Below, one piece after another: positions 1 to 7,727 of a DNA stretch of 64,000 bases; positions within the stretch are counted from its first letter, which is position 1; each line of letters starts with the position of its first letter. This DNA comes from Streptomyces sp. F63 (GTDB lineage Bacteria > Actinomycetota > Actinomycetes > Streptomycetales > Streptomycetaceae): contig NZ_JAGPXX010000005.1 in assembly GCF_018070345.1 (NCBI RefSeq), forward strand, positions 62,001-126,000, read 5' to 3'. Under the pieces are notes generated by a model. That model was not told the DNA's origin, did not search any database, and saw only the letters and a program-made list of their open reading frames with translations. The position numbers and the translations under genes are program-made.

Positions 1-1787
1 TCGTCGGTGTTGGTCCACAGCCGGCGGAAGAGTCCCTCGGTGCGGACGCGCGCCTGCCGGCAGAAGGCGTCGGCCAGCTGGTACGCCTCCCGGCCGTGGT
101 CCGCCTCGCGGCGCAGCCGCTCCGCCCGGGCGCAGGCCGCACTGACGGCGAACAGTTCCGCGCCGATGTCCACGATCCGGCCGAGGAAGCACTGCCGGCT
201 CTCCAGCCGCCCCTGCCACCGGGACATGGCGTAGAAGGTGGCGCGGGCCAGCCGGCGGGAGGAACGTTCCGCCCAGCGCAGATGGCGGGCGAGGTCCGGG
301 TGGCCGGCCGGATGGAACTCCCGGTACGAGCCCGGCCGCCGGCCCGGCCCGGTGAGCAGCCCGGGCAGCCAGCGGGCGTAGAAGCCGCCGGCCCGGGCAC
401 CGGCGCGGGCCTTCCCGGCCAGGGGGACGTCCGGGTCGATGAGGTCGCCGGCCACCGACAGATGGGCGTCCACGGCCTCCCGGGCGATCAGCAGATGCAT
501 GATCTCCGTCGAGCCCTCGAAGATCCGGTTGATGCGCAGATCGCGCAGCAGCTGTTCGGCGGGGACCGCGCGTTCGCCGCGCGCGGCGAGGGAGGCCGCG
601 GTCTCATAGCCGCGGCCGCCGCGGATCTGGACGAGGTCGTCGGCGATGCGCCAGGCCATCTCGCTGCCGTAGAGCTTGGCGAGCGCGGCCTCGATCCGGA
701 TGTCCGTGCGGCCCTCGTCGGCCATCCGCCCGGCCAGGTCGACCATGGCCTCCAGGGCGAAGGTGGTGGATGCGATAAAGGAGATCTTGGCCCCGACGGC
801 CTCGTGCCGCCCGACGGGCCGGCCCCACTGCTCGCGGGCGGCCGACCACTCGCGGGCGATCTTCAGGCTCCACTTGCCGGCGCCGGCGCAGATGGCGGGG
901 AGGGAGAGCCGGCCGGTGTTGAGGGTGGCGAGGGCGATCCGGAGGCCCGCTCCTTCCGCGCCGATGCGGTGAGCGGCGGGGACCCGGACGCGGTGGAAGC
1001 GCGTCACGCCGTTCTCCAGGCCGCGAAGTCCCATGAACGCGTTGCGGTGTTCGACCGTGATGCCCTCGGAGGAGGCCTCCACCACGAAGGCGGTGATGCC
1101 GCCGCGGTGGCCGTCCCCGGCCGGGACGCGGGCCATGACGACGAGCAGATCGGCGACGACGCCGTTGGTGGTCCAGAGCTTCACCCCGTCGAGGAGGTAG
1201 TCGTCGCCGTCGGGCACGGCGGTGGTCGCGAGACGGGCCGGGTCGGAGCCGACGTCGGGTTCGGTGAGGAGGAAAGCGGAGAGGTCCGTGCGGGCGCAGC
1301 GCGGCAGGAAGGCCTCCTTCTGCTCCGGGGTACCGAAGACCGCCAGCGGCTGGGGGACGCCGATCGACTGGTGCGCGGAGAGCAGGGCCGCGATCGCCGG
1401 GCTGACGGAGCCGGCGAGGGCGAGGGCCCGGTGGTAGTACACGTGGCTGAGCCCGAGGCCGCCGTACCGGGTGTCGATCTTCATGCCGAGCGCGCCGAGG
1501 TCCTTGAGGCCGCGGACGACGTCGTCGGGGATGCGCGCCTCGCGCTCGATGAGGGCGCTGTCGACGCGGGTGGCGAGGAACGTGCGGAGCCGGGCGAGGA
1601 ACGCCTCCCCGCGCCGTTCGTCTCCGGGGTCGGGGGCGGGGCCGGGGTGGACGAGATCCGGGCGGAACCGGCCGAGGAAGAGCTCCTTGGCGAAGCTCGG
1701 CCTGCGCCACTCCTGTTCACGGGCGGCCTCGGCCACCTCGCGCGCTTCGCGTTCGGAGACGGAGGGACGGGTGGACGGTGCGGTCAC
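1..1787 (-). CDS. Acyl-CoA dehydrogenase, C-terminus cut by window edge
   Basis: FAD-dependent acyl-CoA dehydrogenase, the first oxidation step of fatty acid or related acyl-CoA catabolism, in the cytoplasm. The minus frame is open from GTG at 1787 to the window edge, 595 codons without a stop. Family motifs in order: FLLTEPDVGSDP (flavin and substrate loop), LWTTNG, a middle domain with FMGLRGLENGVTRF, and the C-terminal helical part with QIRGGRGYE and RIFEGSTEIMHLL. The long tail after the core is typical of large FadE-type members. GAGG lies 8 bases before GTG 1787; an in-frame GTG at 1796 is the alternative. It is transcribed away from the LacI gene and has no visible tie to the sugar locus. 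Substrate chain length cannot be read from sequence. Confidence 0.9.
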   Translation of the reverse strand, partial: MTAPSTRPSVSEREAREVAEAAREQEWRRPSFAKELFLGRFRPDLVHPGPAPDPGDERRGEAFLARLRTFLATRVDSALIEREARIPDDVVRGLKDLGALGMKIDTRYGGLGLSHVYYHRALALAGSVSPAIAALLSAHQSIGVPQPLAVFGTPEQKEAFLPRCARTDLSAFLLTEPDVGSDPARLATTAVPDGDDYLLDGVKLWTTNGVVADLLVVMARVPAGDGHRGGITAFVVEASSEGITVEHRNAFMGLRGLENGVTRFHRVRVPAAHRIGAEGAGLRIALATLNTGRLSLPAICAGAGKWSLKIAREWSAAREQWGRPVGRHEAVGAKISFIASTTFALEAMVDLAGRMADEGRTDIRIEAALAKLYGSEMAWRIADDLVQIRGGRGYETAASLAARGERAVPAEQLLRDLRINRIFEGSTEIMHLLIAREAVDAHLSVAGDLIDPDVPLAGKARAGARAGGFYARWLPGLLTGPGRRPGSYREFHPAGHPDLARHLRWAERSSRRLARATFYAMSRWQGRLESRQCFLGRIVDIGAELFAVSAACARAERLRREADHGREAYQLADAFCRQARVRTEGLFRRLWTNTD

Positions 1788-1904
1788 GGGGCTCACCTCG
1801 CCGCGAGTAGGGGGTGCGGGGCCGGCACCGGCCGGGGCGGGGACGGCGGGGCTCCGGCCGGGCGGTGGGGGCTGGTGACGGTGTACCCGGCCGGGGACGG
1901 CACA

Positions 1905-1954
1905 TACCGGGCGCCCCCCGAACCGATGGGCCGGACGGCGGGGGGGCGCCGGTA
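1905..1954. other. GC-rich hairpin in divergent intergenic region
   Basis: Between the acyl-CoA dehydrogenase and the LacI gene (1788-2176) there is a long inverted repeat. TACCGG then CGCCCCCC, with one bulged G between them, pairs with GGGGGGCG and CCGGTA across a 20-base loop. It would lie in the 5' leader of the dehydrogenase transcript. Role unknown. The rest of this intergenic stretch holds the LacI promoter and operators listed separately. Confidence 0.5.
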
Positions 1955-2022
1955 CGCAACGGGACGCGTTCGGGGACGCGCCCCCGCTCCGGGGCGCCTC
2001 TGAAGCGCGCCGCCGACGCCCG

Positions 2023-2036
2023 TTGAAGCGCTTCGA
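2023..2036. promoter_or_regulatory. LacI-family operator, site 1
   Basis: TTGAAGCGCTTCGA, a near-perfect palindrome around the core GAAGCGCTTC, 9 bases upstream of the proposed -35 of the LacI gene. Two perfect copies of the same 14-mer lie in the promoter region between the binding protein and GH3 genes, so this is probably an autoregulatory site. Confidence 0.75.
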
Positions 2037-2045
2037 CACTCCTCC

Positions 2046-2074
2046 TGGACAGCTTCCGGTCACCGGTCTACTGT
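2046..2074 (+). promoter_or_regulatory. Candidate promoter of the LacI gene
   Basis: TGGACA (2046-2051), 17-base spacer, TACTGT (2069-2074), a housekeeping-type promoter by eye. It is bracketed by the two GAAGCGCTTC operators, as expected for an autoregulated LacI gene. No transcription start has been measured. Confidence 0.5.
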
Positions 2075-2115
2075 CGTTCCACGGCAGGGATCGACGGGCG
2101 GGGCCGAGCAGGCAG

Positions 2116-2129
2116 TCGAAGCGCTTCAC
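2116..2129. promoter_or_regulatory. LacI-family operator, site 2
   Basis: TCGAAGCGCTTCAC with the core at 2118-2127. It lies downstream of the proposed -10 and 48 bases before the LacI start, a position where a bound repressor would block the regulator's own transcription. Confidence 0.75.
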
Positions 2130-2176
2130 CCGCCCCTGGCCCGCCGTCCGTCACCGTCGCACCGCTGGGGAACTGC

Positions 2177-3190
2177 ATGGTCACACTCGCCGAGGTCGCC
2201 CGGCACGCCGGGGTCTCCGCCAGCACGGTGAGTTATGTCCTCAGCGGCAAGCGCTCCATCTCCGCCACCACCCGCGACCGGGTCGAACGCAGCATCGAGG
2301 AGCTCGGCTACCACCCCAACGCGGGCGCCCGCGCACTGGCCAGCAGCCGCTCGAACATCATCGCGCTGATGATGCCGCTGCGGACCGACATGTACGTCCC
2401 CGTGATGATGGAGATCGCCCTCGCGGTCGCCACCACCGCCCGCAACCACGGCTACGACGTCCTGCTGCTGACCGGCGAGGAGGGGCCGGCCGCCGTCCGC
2501 CGGGTCGCCGGCAGCGGCCTGGCCGACGCCATGATCCTGATGGACGTCGAACTGCTCGACGCCCGTCTGCCGCTGGTGCGCGAGACCGGCCGGCCCGCGG
2601 TCCTCATCGGGCTCCCCGCCGATACCACCGGACTGACCTGCGTGGACCTGGACTTCGCCGCGACCGGCGCGCTCTGCGCCGAGCATCTGGCGAAGCTCGG
2701 CCACCGGGAGATCGCCGTGATCGGCGAGGCCGCCGCCGTCTACGAGCGGCACACCGGCTTCGCCGAGCGGACGGTCGAGGGGCTCCGCCGCCGCGCCCGC
2801 GAACTCGGGCTGCGCACCCTGCACCGGCCGTGCGAGGGCAGTTACCCGTCGCTGGCGGGCACCCTCGCCCGGATCTTCGGCGAACGCCCGGACACCACCG
2901 GCTTCGTGGTGCAGAACGAGAACGCGATCGACCCGCTGCTCAGCCTCCTGCGGGAGCAGGGCCGGGCCGTGCCGGAGGACGTGTCGGTGGTGGCCGTCTG
3001 CCCGGAACAGGTGGCCCTGCAGGCGTCCGTGCGGCTCACCTCGGTCGCCATCCCCGCCCAGGAGATGGGACGCCGGGCCGTGGAGCTCGTCATGGAGAAG
3101 CTGGAGGGAGGCGGCCGGCCCCACACCACCCTGCTTCCCCCGCAACTCACCGTCCGGGCCAGCTCCGGTCCCCCGCCCGCCCGGGACTGA
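2177..3190 (+). CDS. LacI-family transcriptional regulator of the glycan locus
   Basis: A 337-residue LacI/GalR repressor. The N-terminal helix-turn-helix and hinge are clear: TLAEVARHAGVSASTVSYVL, then a hinge containing GYHPNAGARALAS. A periplasmic-binding-like sugar sensor domain follows from about residue 60 (LTGEEGPAAVRR, DLDFAATGALCAEHL, GFVVQNENAI, SVRLTSVAIPAQEMGRRAVELV). The family binds palindromic operators and usually releases DNA on binding the inducing sugar. Four GAAGCGCTTC palindromes lie before this gene, before the solute-binding protein and before GH3, so it probably represses itself and the whole locus. The inducer is inferred to be a glycan-derived oligosaccharide. A GH31 fragment starts 111 bases downstream, so the two were probably once an operon. 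Confidence 0.93.
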   Translation: MVTLAEVARHAGVSASTVSYVLSGKRSISATTRDRVERSIEELGYHPNAGARALASSRSNIIALMMPLRTDMYVPVMMEIALAVATTARNHGYDVLLLTGEEGPAAVRRVAGSGLADAMILMDVELLDARLPLVRETGRPAVLIGLPADTTGLTCVDLDFAATGALCAEHLAKLGHREIAVIGEAAAVYERHTGFAERTVEGLRRRARELGLRTLHRPCEGSYPSLAGTLARIFGERPDTTGFVVQNENAIDPLLSLLREQGRAVPEDVSVVAVCPEQVALQASVRLTSVAIPAQEMGRRAVELVMEKLEGGGRPHTTLLPPQLTVRASSGPPPARD

Positions 3191-3301
3191 GCACCGCCGC
3201 GCCGCGCTCCCCGTATCACCGCTCTCCCCTACCACCGCTCCCCCCGTACCAGCGGACCCGCACGCAGTCCGACCGGCCGCCGTCACCCCAGAGGAGCGCA
3301 T

Positions 3302-3475
3302 GTGAACCCGTCACCGCAGTCAGCCTCGCTCGCCCAGTCCTCCCCCACGGCCGGCACCTTCCGCGAGAGCGGCGGCGCCCTGGAGTGGTCGGGCCGGCGG
3401 GAGACCGTACGGCTCGAACCCCGGGGCCCGGACGCGATCCGGGTCCGCGCCCGGCTCGGCGGCCCCGTCCTGGGG
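3302..3475 (+). pseudogene. GH31 (alpha-xylosidase-like) N-terminal fragment
   Basis: GAGGAG lies 5 bases before GTG 3302. The reading frame encodes about 58 residues that look like the N-terminus of a Streptomyces GH31 alpha-glycosidase: GALEWSGRRETVRLEP and GPDAIRVRARLGGPVLG, the start of the beta-sandwich domain. At about 3475 the sequence changes abruptly into the 3' end of an unrelated minus-strand gene, so all of the catalytic barrel is missing. In context (GH12, GH42, GH3) the intact gene would be the alpha-xylosidase of xyloglucan use. The family call rests on remembered similarity of a short N-terminus and should be treated as likely rather than proven. Confidence 0.65.
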
Positions 3476-4166
3476 AGAACTCCTGTCGTGCGGCGGCGAG
3501 CATCTTCCGCGAGGCCTTCGGGTCGGCTGCCTGGGAACGCAGGTAGGCATGGGCCAACTTATCGGCCTGGAGGTCGTCGGGGTCATCCAGATACAGGCCG
3601 CGCGTGTGCATCTCCAGGTAGACCACCGACATGAAGCGGAGCGGGTGCCGTTCGTCGTCCCGTCCGAGAATCAGGAAGTGGCCGCCCGACCCGGCGGCCG
3701 AGGCTCCGGATCTGTGCGGGAGAACCTGGATATCGATGTTCGGCCGCCGGGACGTCTCTTCCAGACGGGCCATCTGCTCCGCCATCACCGCCTCGTCGCC
3801 CACGACAGTCCGCAGCACGCTCTCGGTAAGGATCGCCCACAGGTGGAGGTTCTCGCGTTCGAGGATGTCCTGACGCCGCATGCGAGCCGCGACCTTGCGT
3901 TCGATCTCGTCCCGATCGGCGCGCACGTCGCCGGCCTGATGGGCCGCCAGCGCGTAGGCGCGAGTCTGCAGGAGCCCGGGAACGAGGATGTTCGCGTAGG
4001 CGTGTACGTACTCCGCGGCCGTTTCAAAGCCGGCCAGCGGGTCCATCCACTCTGGAATGGCCGGATCGCCGACCCACCAGCCCTCGCCCTGTCCGCGGAC
4101 CGACTCGGCCAGGGCCTCGCGCTCGGCCTCCGTGGCTCCGCAGGCATCAGCGGTCCCGCGGACCAT
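3476..4166 (-). pseudogene. Truncated DUF5753 (WhiJ-type) regulator lacking its HTH
   Basis: The minus strand encodes a DUF5753 domain: GWWVGDPAIPEWMDPLAGFE, ANILVPGLLQTRAYALA, a long helical stretch, then NIDIQVLPHRSG and GHFLILGRDDERHP. Intact members of this Streptomyces family carry an XRE helix-turn-helix of about 60 residues before this domain. Here only DACGATEAEREALAES, probably the tail of that region, remains before the frame runs into sequence antisense to the neighbouring ATPase fragment. The 3' end also breaks, after AAARQEFS, where GH31 sequence begins. It cannot bind DNA as a normal member would. ATG 4166 is simply the first possible start after the break. Confidence 0.7.
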
Positions 4167-4169
4167 CGG

Positions 4170-4386
4170 CACGGTGCACATCAGGCTCCGTCTCACCCTG
4201 TCGGCCGGCAAGGTGACGGTAGCCGTGACCGACAGCGGCCCGCGGTACCCCATGCAGTCGTCCGCACCGGAAGAAGAGAGTGAGCACGGACGCGGGCTCC
4301 TCCTGGTGGAGGCGCTGTCGGACTCGTGGGGCCACGAAGCGCATGGCGACGGCTCGCGTGTGTGGGCCACGATGCGCACCCGGTGA
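4170..4386 (+). pseudogene. C-terminal half of an ATP-binding anti-sigma-like protein
   Basis: In the plus frame ending at TGA 4384-4386 the residues LRLTLSAGKVTVAVTDSG and HGRGLLLVEALSDSWG match the back half of HATPase_c_2 proteins (RsbW/anti-sigma kinase-like), including the glycine-rich G2 box. The N-terminal half of the fold, with the N-box, is absent. In Streptomyces these ATPases sit divergently beside WhiJ-type XRE/DUF5753 genes. Here both partners have lost their 5' ends at the same point near 4170, which suggests one deletion across the shared promoter region. Confidence 0.65.
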
Positions 4387-4455
4387 AGCGTCAGGGGCTC
4401 ACGCGGCGACCGGAACACCTGCACCCCGTGAGCCTCTGCGCCGTCGGGCCGTCGT

Positions 4456-5199
4456 TCAGTTCGACGAGACGCCGAAGTTGTTGGTGCGGAAGTCCAGGCC
4501 GCCCGCCGAGGACGTGATCTCGTAGCCGAACTGGACGTCGCCGATGGTCTCGTCGCCGATCCAGCCCTTGGTGTTCTTCAGCCAGTCCAGGACCGGCTTG
4601 ATGTTCACCGTGCCGGCGGTCGAGTTGGAGGAGCGGATGAAGGTGTAGACGGCGTTGTGGCCGTTGTCGCCCCGGTACACGGACCAGCTGTGGCCGCCCA
4701 GCGAGACGTCGCCCTGGTGGGAGCCGAGGGGGCCGACCGGGCCCGTCCGGTTGACCCAGAGCATGATCTCGTGGTCGTAGTCGGTGTCCCAGATGTCGTA
4801 GCTCGTGTTGTAGGCGCCGGAGTTCGGGACCGTGACGTTGTAGTGGCTGGTCAGCGTGGTGATCTGGCTGATCGGCTTGTTCACGGTCTTCTTGGCGTTC
4901 GGGTAGGACTTGATGCCGCCGGTATTCGGGTGGTCCGCCCAGACGCCCCAGTCGCTGTACGAGTTGGCCCAGATGGTCTGCGGTCCGGTGCCGGAGCCCC
5001 AGATGTTGTTGTAGAGGGTGTAGCCACCGTTGGACCAGGTGCCCCACTGCTCCGAGGAGGACCAGACGGCGGCGTGGGCGGGCGCGGTGGCCAGGGTGGT
5101 CAGTCCGGCCAGCGCGGCCGCGGCGGGGAGGGCGGTGCGGAGCAGCGTCCGGCGTGGAATGCGGGCGGTGGAGGGGGTGGAGGGGGTGGAGGGTCGCAC
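4456..5199 (-). CDS. Secreted GH12 endoglucanase/xyloglucanase
   Basis: A 247-residue secreted glycoside hydrolase family 12 enzyme that cuts beta-1,4-glucan backbones (carboxymethylcellulose, beta-glucan or xyloglucan). The N-terminus is a Tat signal: ARIPRRTLLR, a hydrophobic run, and cleavage after APAHA near residue 43. The mature part has family landmarks QTIWANSYSDWGVWADHPNT, DHEIMLWVN with the nucleophile Glu, and DVQFGYEITSSAG with the acid/base Glu. There is no carbohydrate-binding module. GTG 5199 was chosen because AGAAGGAG sits 7 bases upstream, directly after the stop of the GH42 gene, so it is the last gene of that operon. GH12 specificity (cellulose versus xyloglucan) cannot be settled by eye. 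Confidence 0.92.
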   Translation of the reverse strand: MRPSTPSTPSTARIPRRTLLRTALPAAAALAGLTTLATAPAHAAVWSSSEQWGTWSNGGYTLYNNIWGSGTGPQTIWANSYSDWGVWADHPNTGGIKSYPNAKKTVNKPISQITTLTSHYNVTVPNSGAYNTSYDIWDTDYDHEIMLWVNRTGPVGPLGSHQGDVSLGGHSWSVYRGDNGHNAVYTFIRSSNSTAGTVNIKPVLDWLKNTKGWIGDETIGDVQFGYEITSSAGGLDFRTNNFGVSSN

Positions 5200-5212
5200 G
5201 GGGGTTCTCCTT

Positions 5213-7366
5213 CTACGGGGGTGGGGGTTCGGGAACGTGCGGTGCGGGTGGCGCGTCCGGTGCCCCGTCCCGCCGGGCCCCGGTGCGCAGCGCGGCGGCG
5301 CCGTGCCGGTCGAGGCGGACGGCACTGGTGTGGTCCCGCCCGGTCAGCACGTCGGTGGCCGGGGCGGGGAGCGGGACCACGGCCGGGGCGCCGCTGTGGT
5401 TGAGGAGGAAGAGCAGGTCGCCGCGGCGGACCGCCTCCACGCCGGCGGGGAGTCCGGGGAGCGCGGGCCGCAGCCCGGCGGCGGTGGCCGCGTGCGTCAG
5501 CAGGGCGCGCAGCGCCGGGGGTTCGGGCAGGGTGGAGACGTACCAGGCGGTGCCGGCGCCGTGGCGGTGGCGGGTGACGGCCGGGCCGCCGTCCAGTTCG
5601 CCGCCTTCGAGGACGGCGACGGGCTCGGCTCCGGCGAGTTCGAGGTCCTCGGTCCAGAGGCTGCCGGTGAAGGTGTCCGGCAGTCCGCTTCCGGCGGTCG
5701 CGGCGGTCTCAGCCGGCGCGGAGGCCGCGGTGGTGGTGACGGTGACCGTCTCGCGCTCCGCCAGCGGCCACCACTCGTGCACGGTGGCGAGGCCCAGCAG
5801 TTCGCGCAGTCGCGCGTCGACGCCGCCGGGGCGCACCCGGCCGTCGCCGTCGGTGACGCCGGTGAAGAAGCCGCAGACGAGGGTGGAGCCGCCGCGCACA
5901 TGGGCGCTGAGGTTCCGCAGCGCCTCCCCGGTGAGCAGGTGGAGGTGCGGCACGGCGACGAGACGGTAGCCGCTCAGGTCCGCGTCGGGGCGGGCGAAGT
6001 CGGTGGTGATCCCCGCCTCCCACAGGGCCCGGTGCCAGGCGCGCAGCAGGCCCTCGTGGGTGACGAGGGCGGAGGGGCGGCCCTCACCCCGGGCGGACCA
6101 CCAGGCATCCCAGTCGTGCAGGACCGCCGCCCCGGCCGGCACCGGCCGTCCCGCCACCTCGCCGCCCAGCCCGGCCAGTTCGGCCCCGAGTTCGCGCACC
6201 TGTTGGAAGGTCCGGCTGTGCTCCCCCGCGTGCGGCAGCATCGCGGAGTGGAACTTCTCGGCGCCCTGCCGGGACTGCCGCCACTGGAAGAAGCAGACGG
6301 CGTCGGCCCCGCGCGCCACGGCCTGCAGGGACCACAGGCGCATCAGTCCCGGCGGCTTCGGCCGGTTGACGGGCCGCCAGTTCACCGCGCCGGCGGCCTG
6401 CTCCATCAGCATCCAGGGACCACGGGCCTGGGAGCGGGTGAGGTCCTGGACGAGGGCGTTCTCCGCGCCGCCGTGCGGGTCGGCGGGATCGGGGTAGATG
6501 TCGGCGGAGACGACGTCCTCCTCGGCGGCCCAGGCCCACCCGTCCACGCCCGGGAAGAACGGCATGAAGTTGGTGGTGACGGGGGTGTCCGGGTCGTGTC
6601 CGCGCAGGATGTCGCGTTCGGTGGTGAAGCACTCCAGCAGCGCGTCGCTGGTGAAGCGGCGGAAGTCGAGCTCGTGCGCCGGGTTGAGCAGGTATTGGGC
6701 GCGGCGCGGCGGGATCAGTTCGTCCCAGCTGCCGTAGGTCTGGCTCCAGAAGGCCGTGCCCCAGGCTTCGTTGAGCGCGTCGAGGGTGCCGTGGCGCCGC
6801 CGCAGCCAGCGGCGGAAGTGGCGGGCGGTGGACTCGCACCAGCAGGGGGTGGCGTACTCGTTGCCGACGTGCCACAGGCGCAGCGCGGGGTGGCCGGTGT
6901 AGCGGGCGGCGAGGTCCTCGGTGAGGGCGGCGGCGTGCTCGCGGTAGACGGCGGAGGAGGCGCAGAAGTGGTTGCGCGAGCCGTACCAGACGGTTGCGCC
7001 CGCGGGGTCGCGCGGCAGGGTGTCCGGGTGGCGGGCGCCGAGCCAGGGCGGGGGCGAGGCGGTGGGGGTGGCGAGGCAGACGCCGATGCCGGCCTCGTCC
7101 AGCAGGCCGAGGACGGTGTCCAGCCAGCCGAAGTCCCGTGCGCCGGGCTCGGGTTCGATGCGTGCCCAGGAGAAGACGCCGACGGTGACGAGGGTGACCC
7201 CGGCCTCGCGCATCAGCCGGATGTCCTCGGTCCACGTCTCCTCGGGCCACTGCTCGGGGTTGTAGTCGCCGCCGTAGAGGACGCGGCCCCGGGTGGCGTC
7301 CGCCGGGCCGGGCCGTGCGGACCGTCCGCGCCGTGCGGGGCGTCCGGGCCGTGCGGGCCGGCTCAC
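5213..7366 (-). CDS. GH42 beta-galactosidase
   Basis: A 717-residue GH42 beta-galactosidase, cytoplasmic because no signal peptide is present. It has the GH42 opening GGDYNPEQWPEE, the acid/base Glu170 in WHVGNEYATP, and the nucleophile Glu322 in WMLMEQAAGAVNW. Cysteines around CWCEST are at the usual metal site. The trimerisation and C-terminal beta domains follow. Residues 2-25 are an Arg/Pro-rich extension, so a later start is possible. GTG 7366 overlaps the stop of a preceding small frame (GTGA), suggesting translational coupling. In context it would remove terminal beta-galactose from imported oligosaccharides, as in galactosylated xyloglucan. The GH12 gene follows 13 bases later. Confidence 0.93.
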   Translation of the reverse strand: MSRPARPGRPARRGRSARPGPADATRGRVLYGGDYNPEQWPEETWTEDIRLMREAGVTLVTVGVFSWARIEPEPGARDFGWLDTVLGLLDEAGIGVCLATPTASPPPWLGARHPDTLPRDPAGATVWYGSRNHFCASSAVYREHAAALTEDLAARYTGHPALRLWHVGNEYATPCWCESTARHFRRWLRRRHGTLDALNEAWGTAFWSQTYGSWDELIPPRRAQYLLNPAHELDFRRFTSDALLECFTTERDILRGHDPDTPVTTNFMPFFPGVDGWAWAAEEDVVSADIYPDPADPHGGAENALVQDLTRSQARGPWMLMEQAAGAVNWRPVNRPKPPGLMRLWSLQAVARGADAVCFFQWRQSRQGAEKFHSAMLPHAGEHSRTFQQVRELGAELAGLGGEVAGRPVPAGAAVLHDWDAWWSARGEGRPSALVTHEGLLRAWHRALWEAGITTDFARPDADLSGYRLVAVPHLHLLTGEALRNLSAHVRGGSTLVCGFFTGVTDGDGRVRPGGVDARLRELLGLATVHEWWPLAERETVTVTTTAASAPAETAATAGSGLPDTFTGSLWTEDLELAGAEPVAVLEGGELDGGPAVTRHRHGAGTAWYVSTLPEPPALRALLTHAATAAGLRPALPGLPAGVEAVRRGDLLFLLNHSGAPAVVPLPAPATDVLTGRDHTSAVRLDRHGAAALRTGARRDGAPDAPPAPHVPEPPPP

Positions 7367-7611
7367 GCGGGCGCTCCGTGCGGGGTGCCGTGCTCGCCGG
7401 TGCCGAGGCGGACGCGGCCGGGGATCCGGGCGTCCCCGGCGGTGGACCGGCCCGTCCGGACCACCCGGTGCGCGTCGTCCCGGACGCGGCCCCGGGCGGT
7501 GCCGCTGCCGTCGCCGCGGCGGTGCACGGCGGGGACGGCCCGGCCGGCGTTCCGGGTGAGGGCGGAGCCCGGGACCGGGGTGCGTCCGCCGGGTGCGGAG
7601 AGGTGCGGCAT
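7363..7611 (-). CDS. Small Arg-rich ORF coupled to GH42
   Basis: An 82-codon frame fills most of the 360-base gap between the permease and GH42. Almost every codon ends in G or C, as in real Streptomyces genes. It has AAGGAG 12 bases before ATG 7611 (rather far) and its TGA overlaps the GTG of GH42. I recognise no family: the product is basic, rich in Arg, Gly and Pro, with no membrane segment or cysteine motif. It may be a leader ORF that sets GH42 translation, a remnant of a lost gene, or chance. Confidence 0.4.
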   Translation of the reverse strand: MPHLSAPGGRTPVPGSALTRNAGRAVPAVHRRGDGSGTARGRVRDDAHRVVRTGRSTAGDARIPGRVRLGTGEHGTPHGAPA

Positions 7612-7727
7612 GTCCTGGGGAGCTCCTTCCGTGTGAGCGGACGGTGGCGGGTCGTGCGGCCGTGCGGTGGCGCAGAACACGGGCGCGGGCCGGGACCCGG
7701 CCCCGGCGAGGGGGGACCGGGACCGGG

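Noticed and set aside
96..2003. Long plus-strand open frame of 635 codons
   Set aside because: It is antisense to a clear acyl-CoA dehydrogenase. High-GC DNA gives long shadow frames and the product is low-complexity Gly/Ala/Glu-rich.
3476..4166. Intact regulator of the glycan locus
   Set aside because: The DUF5753 part lacks a DNA-binding domain and both ends are broken, so it cannot be a second functional regulator.
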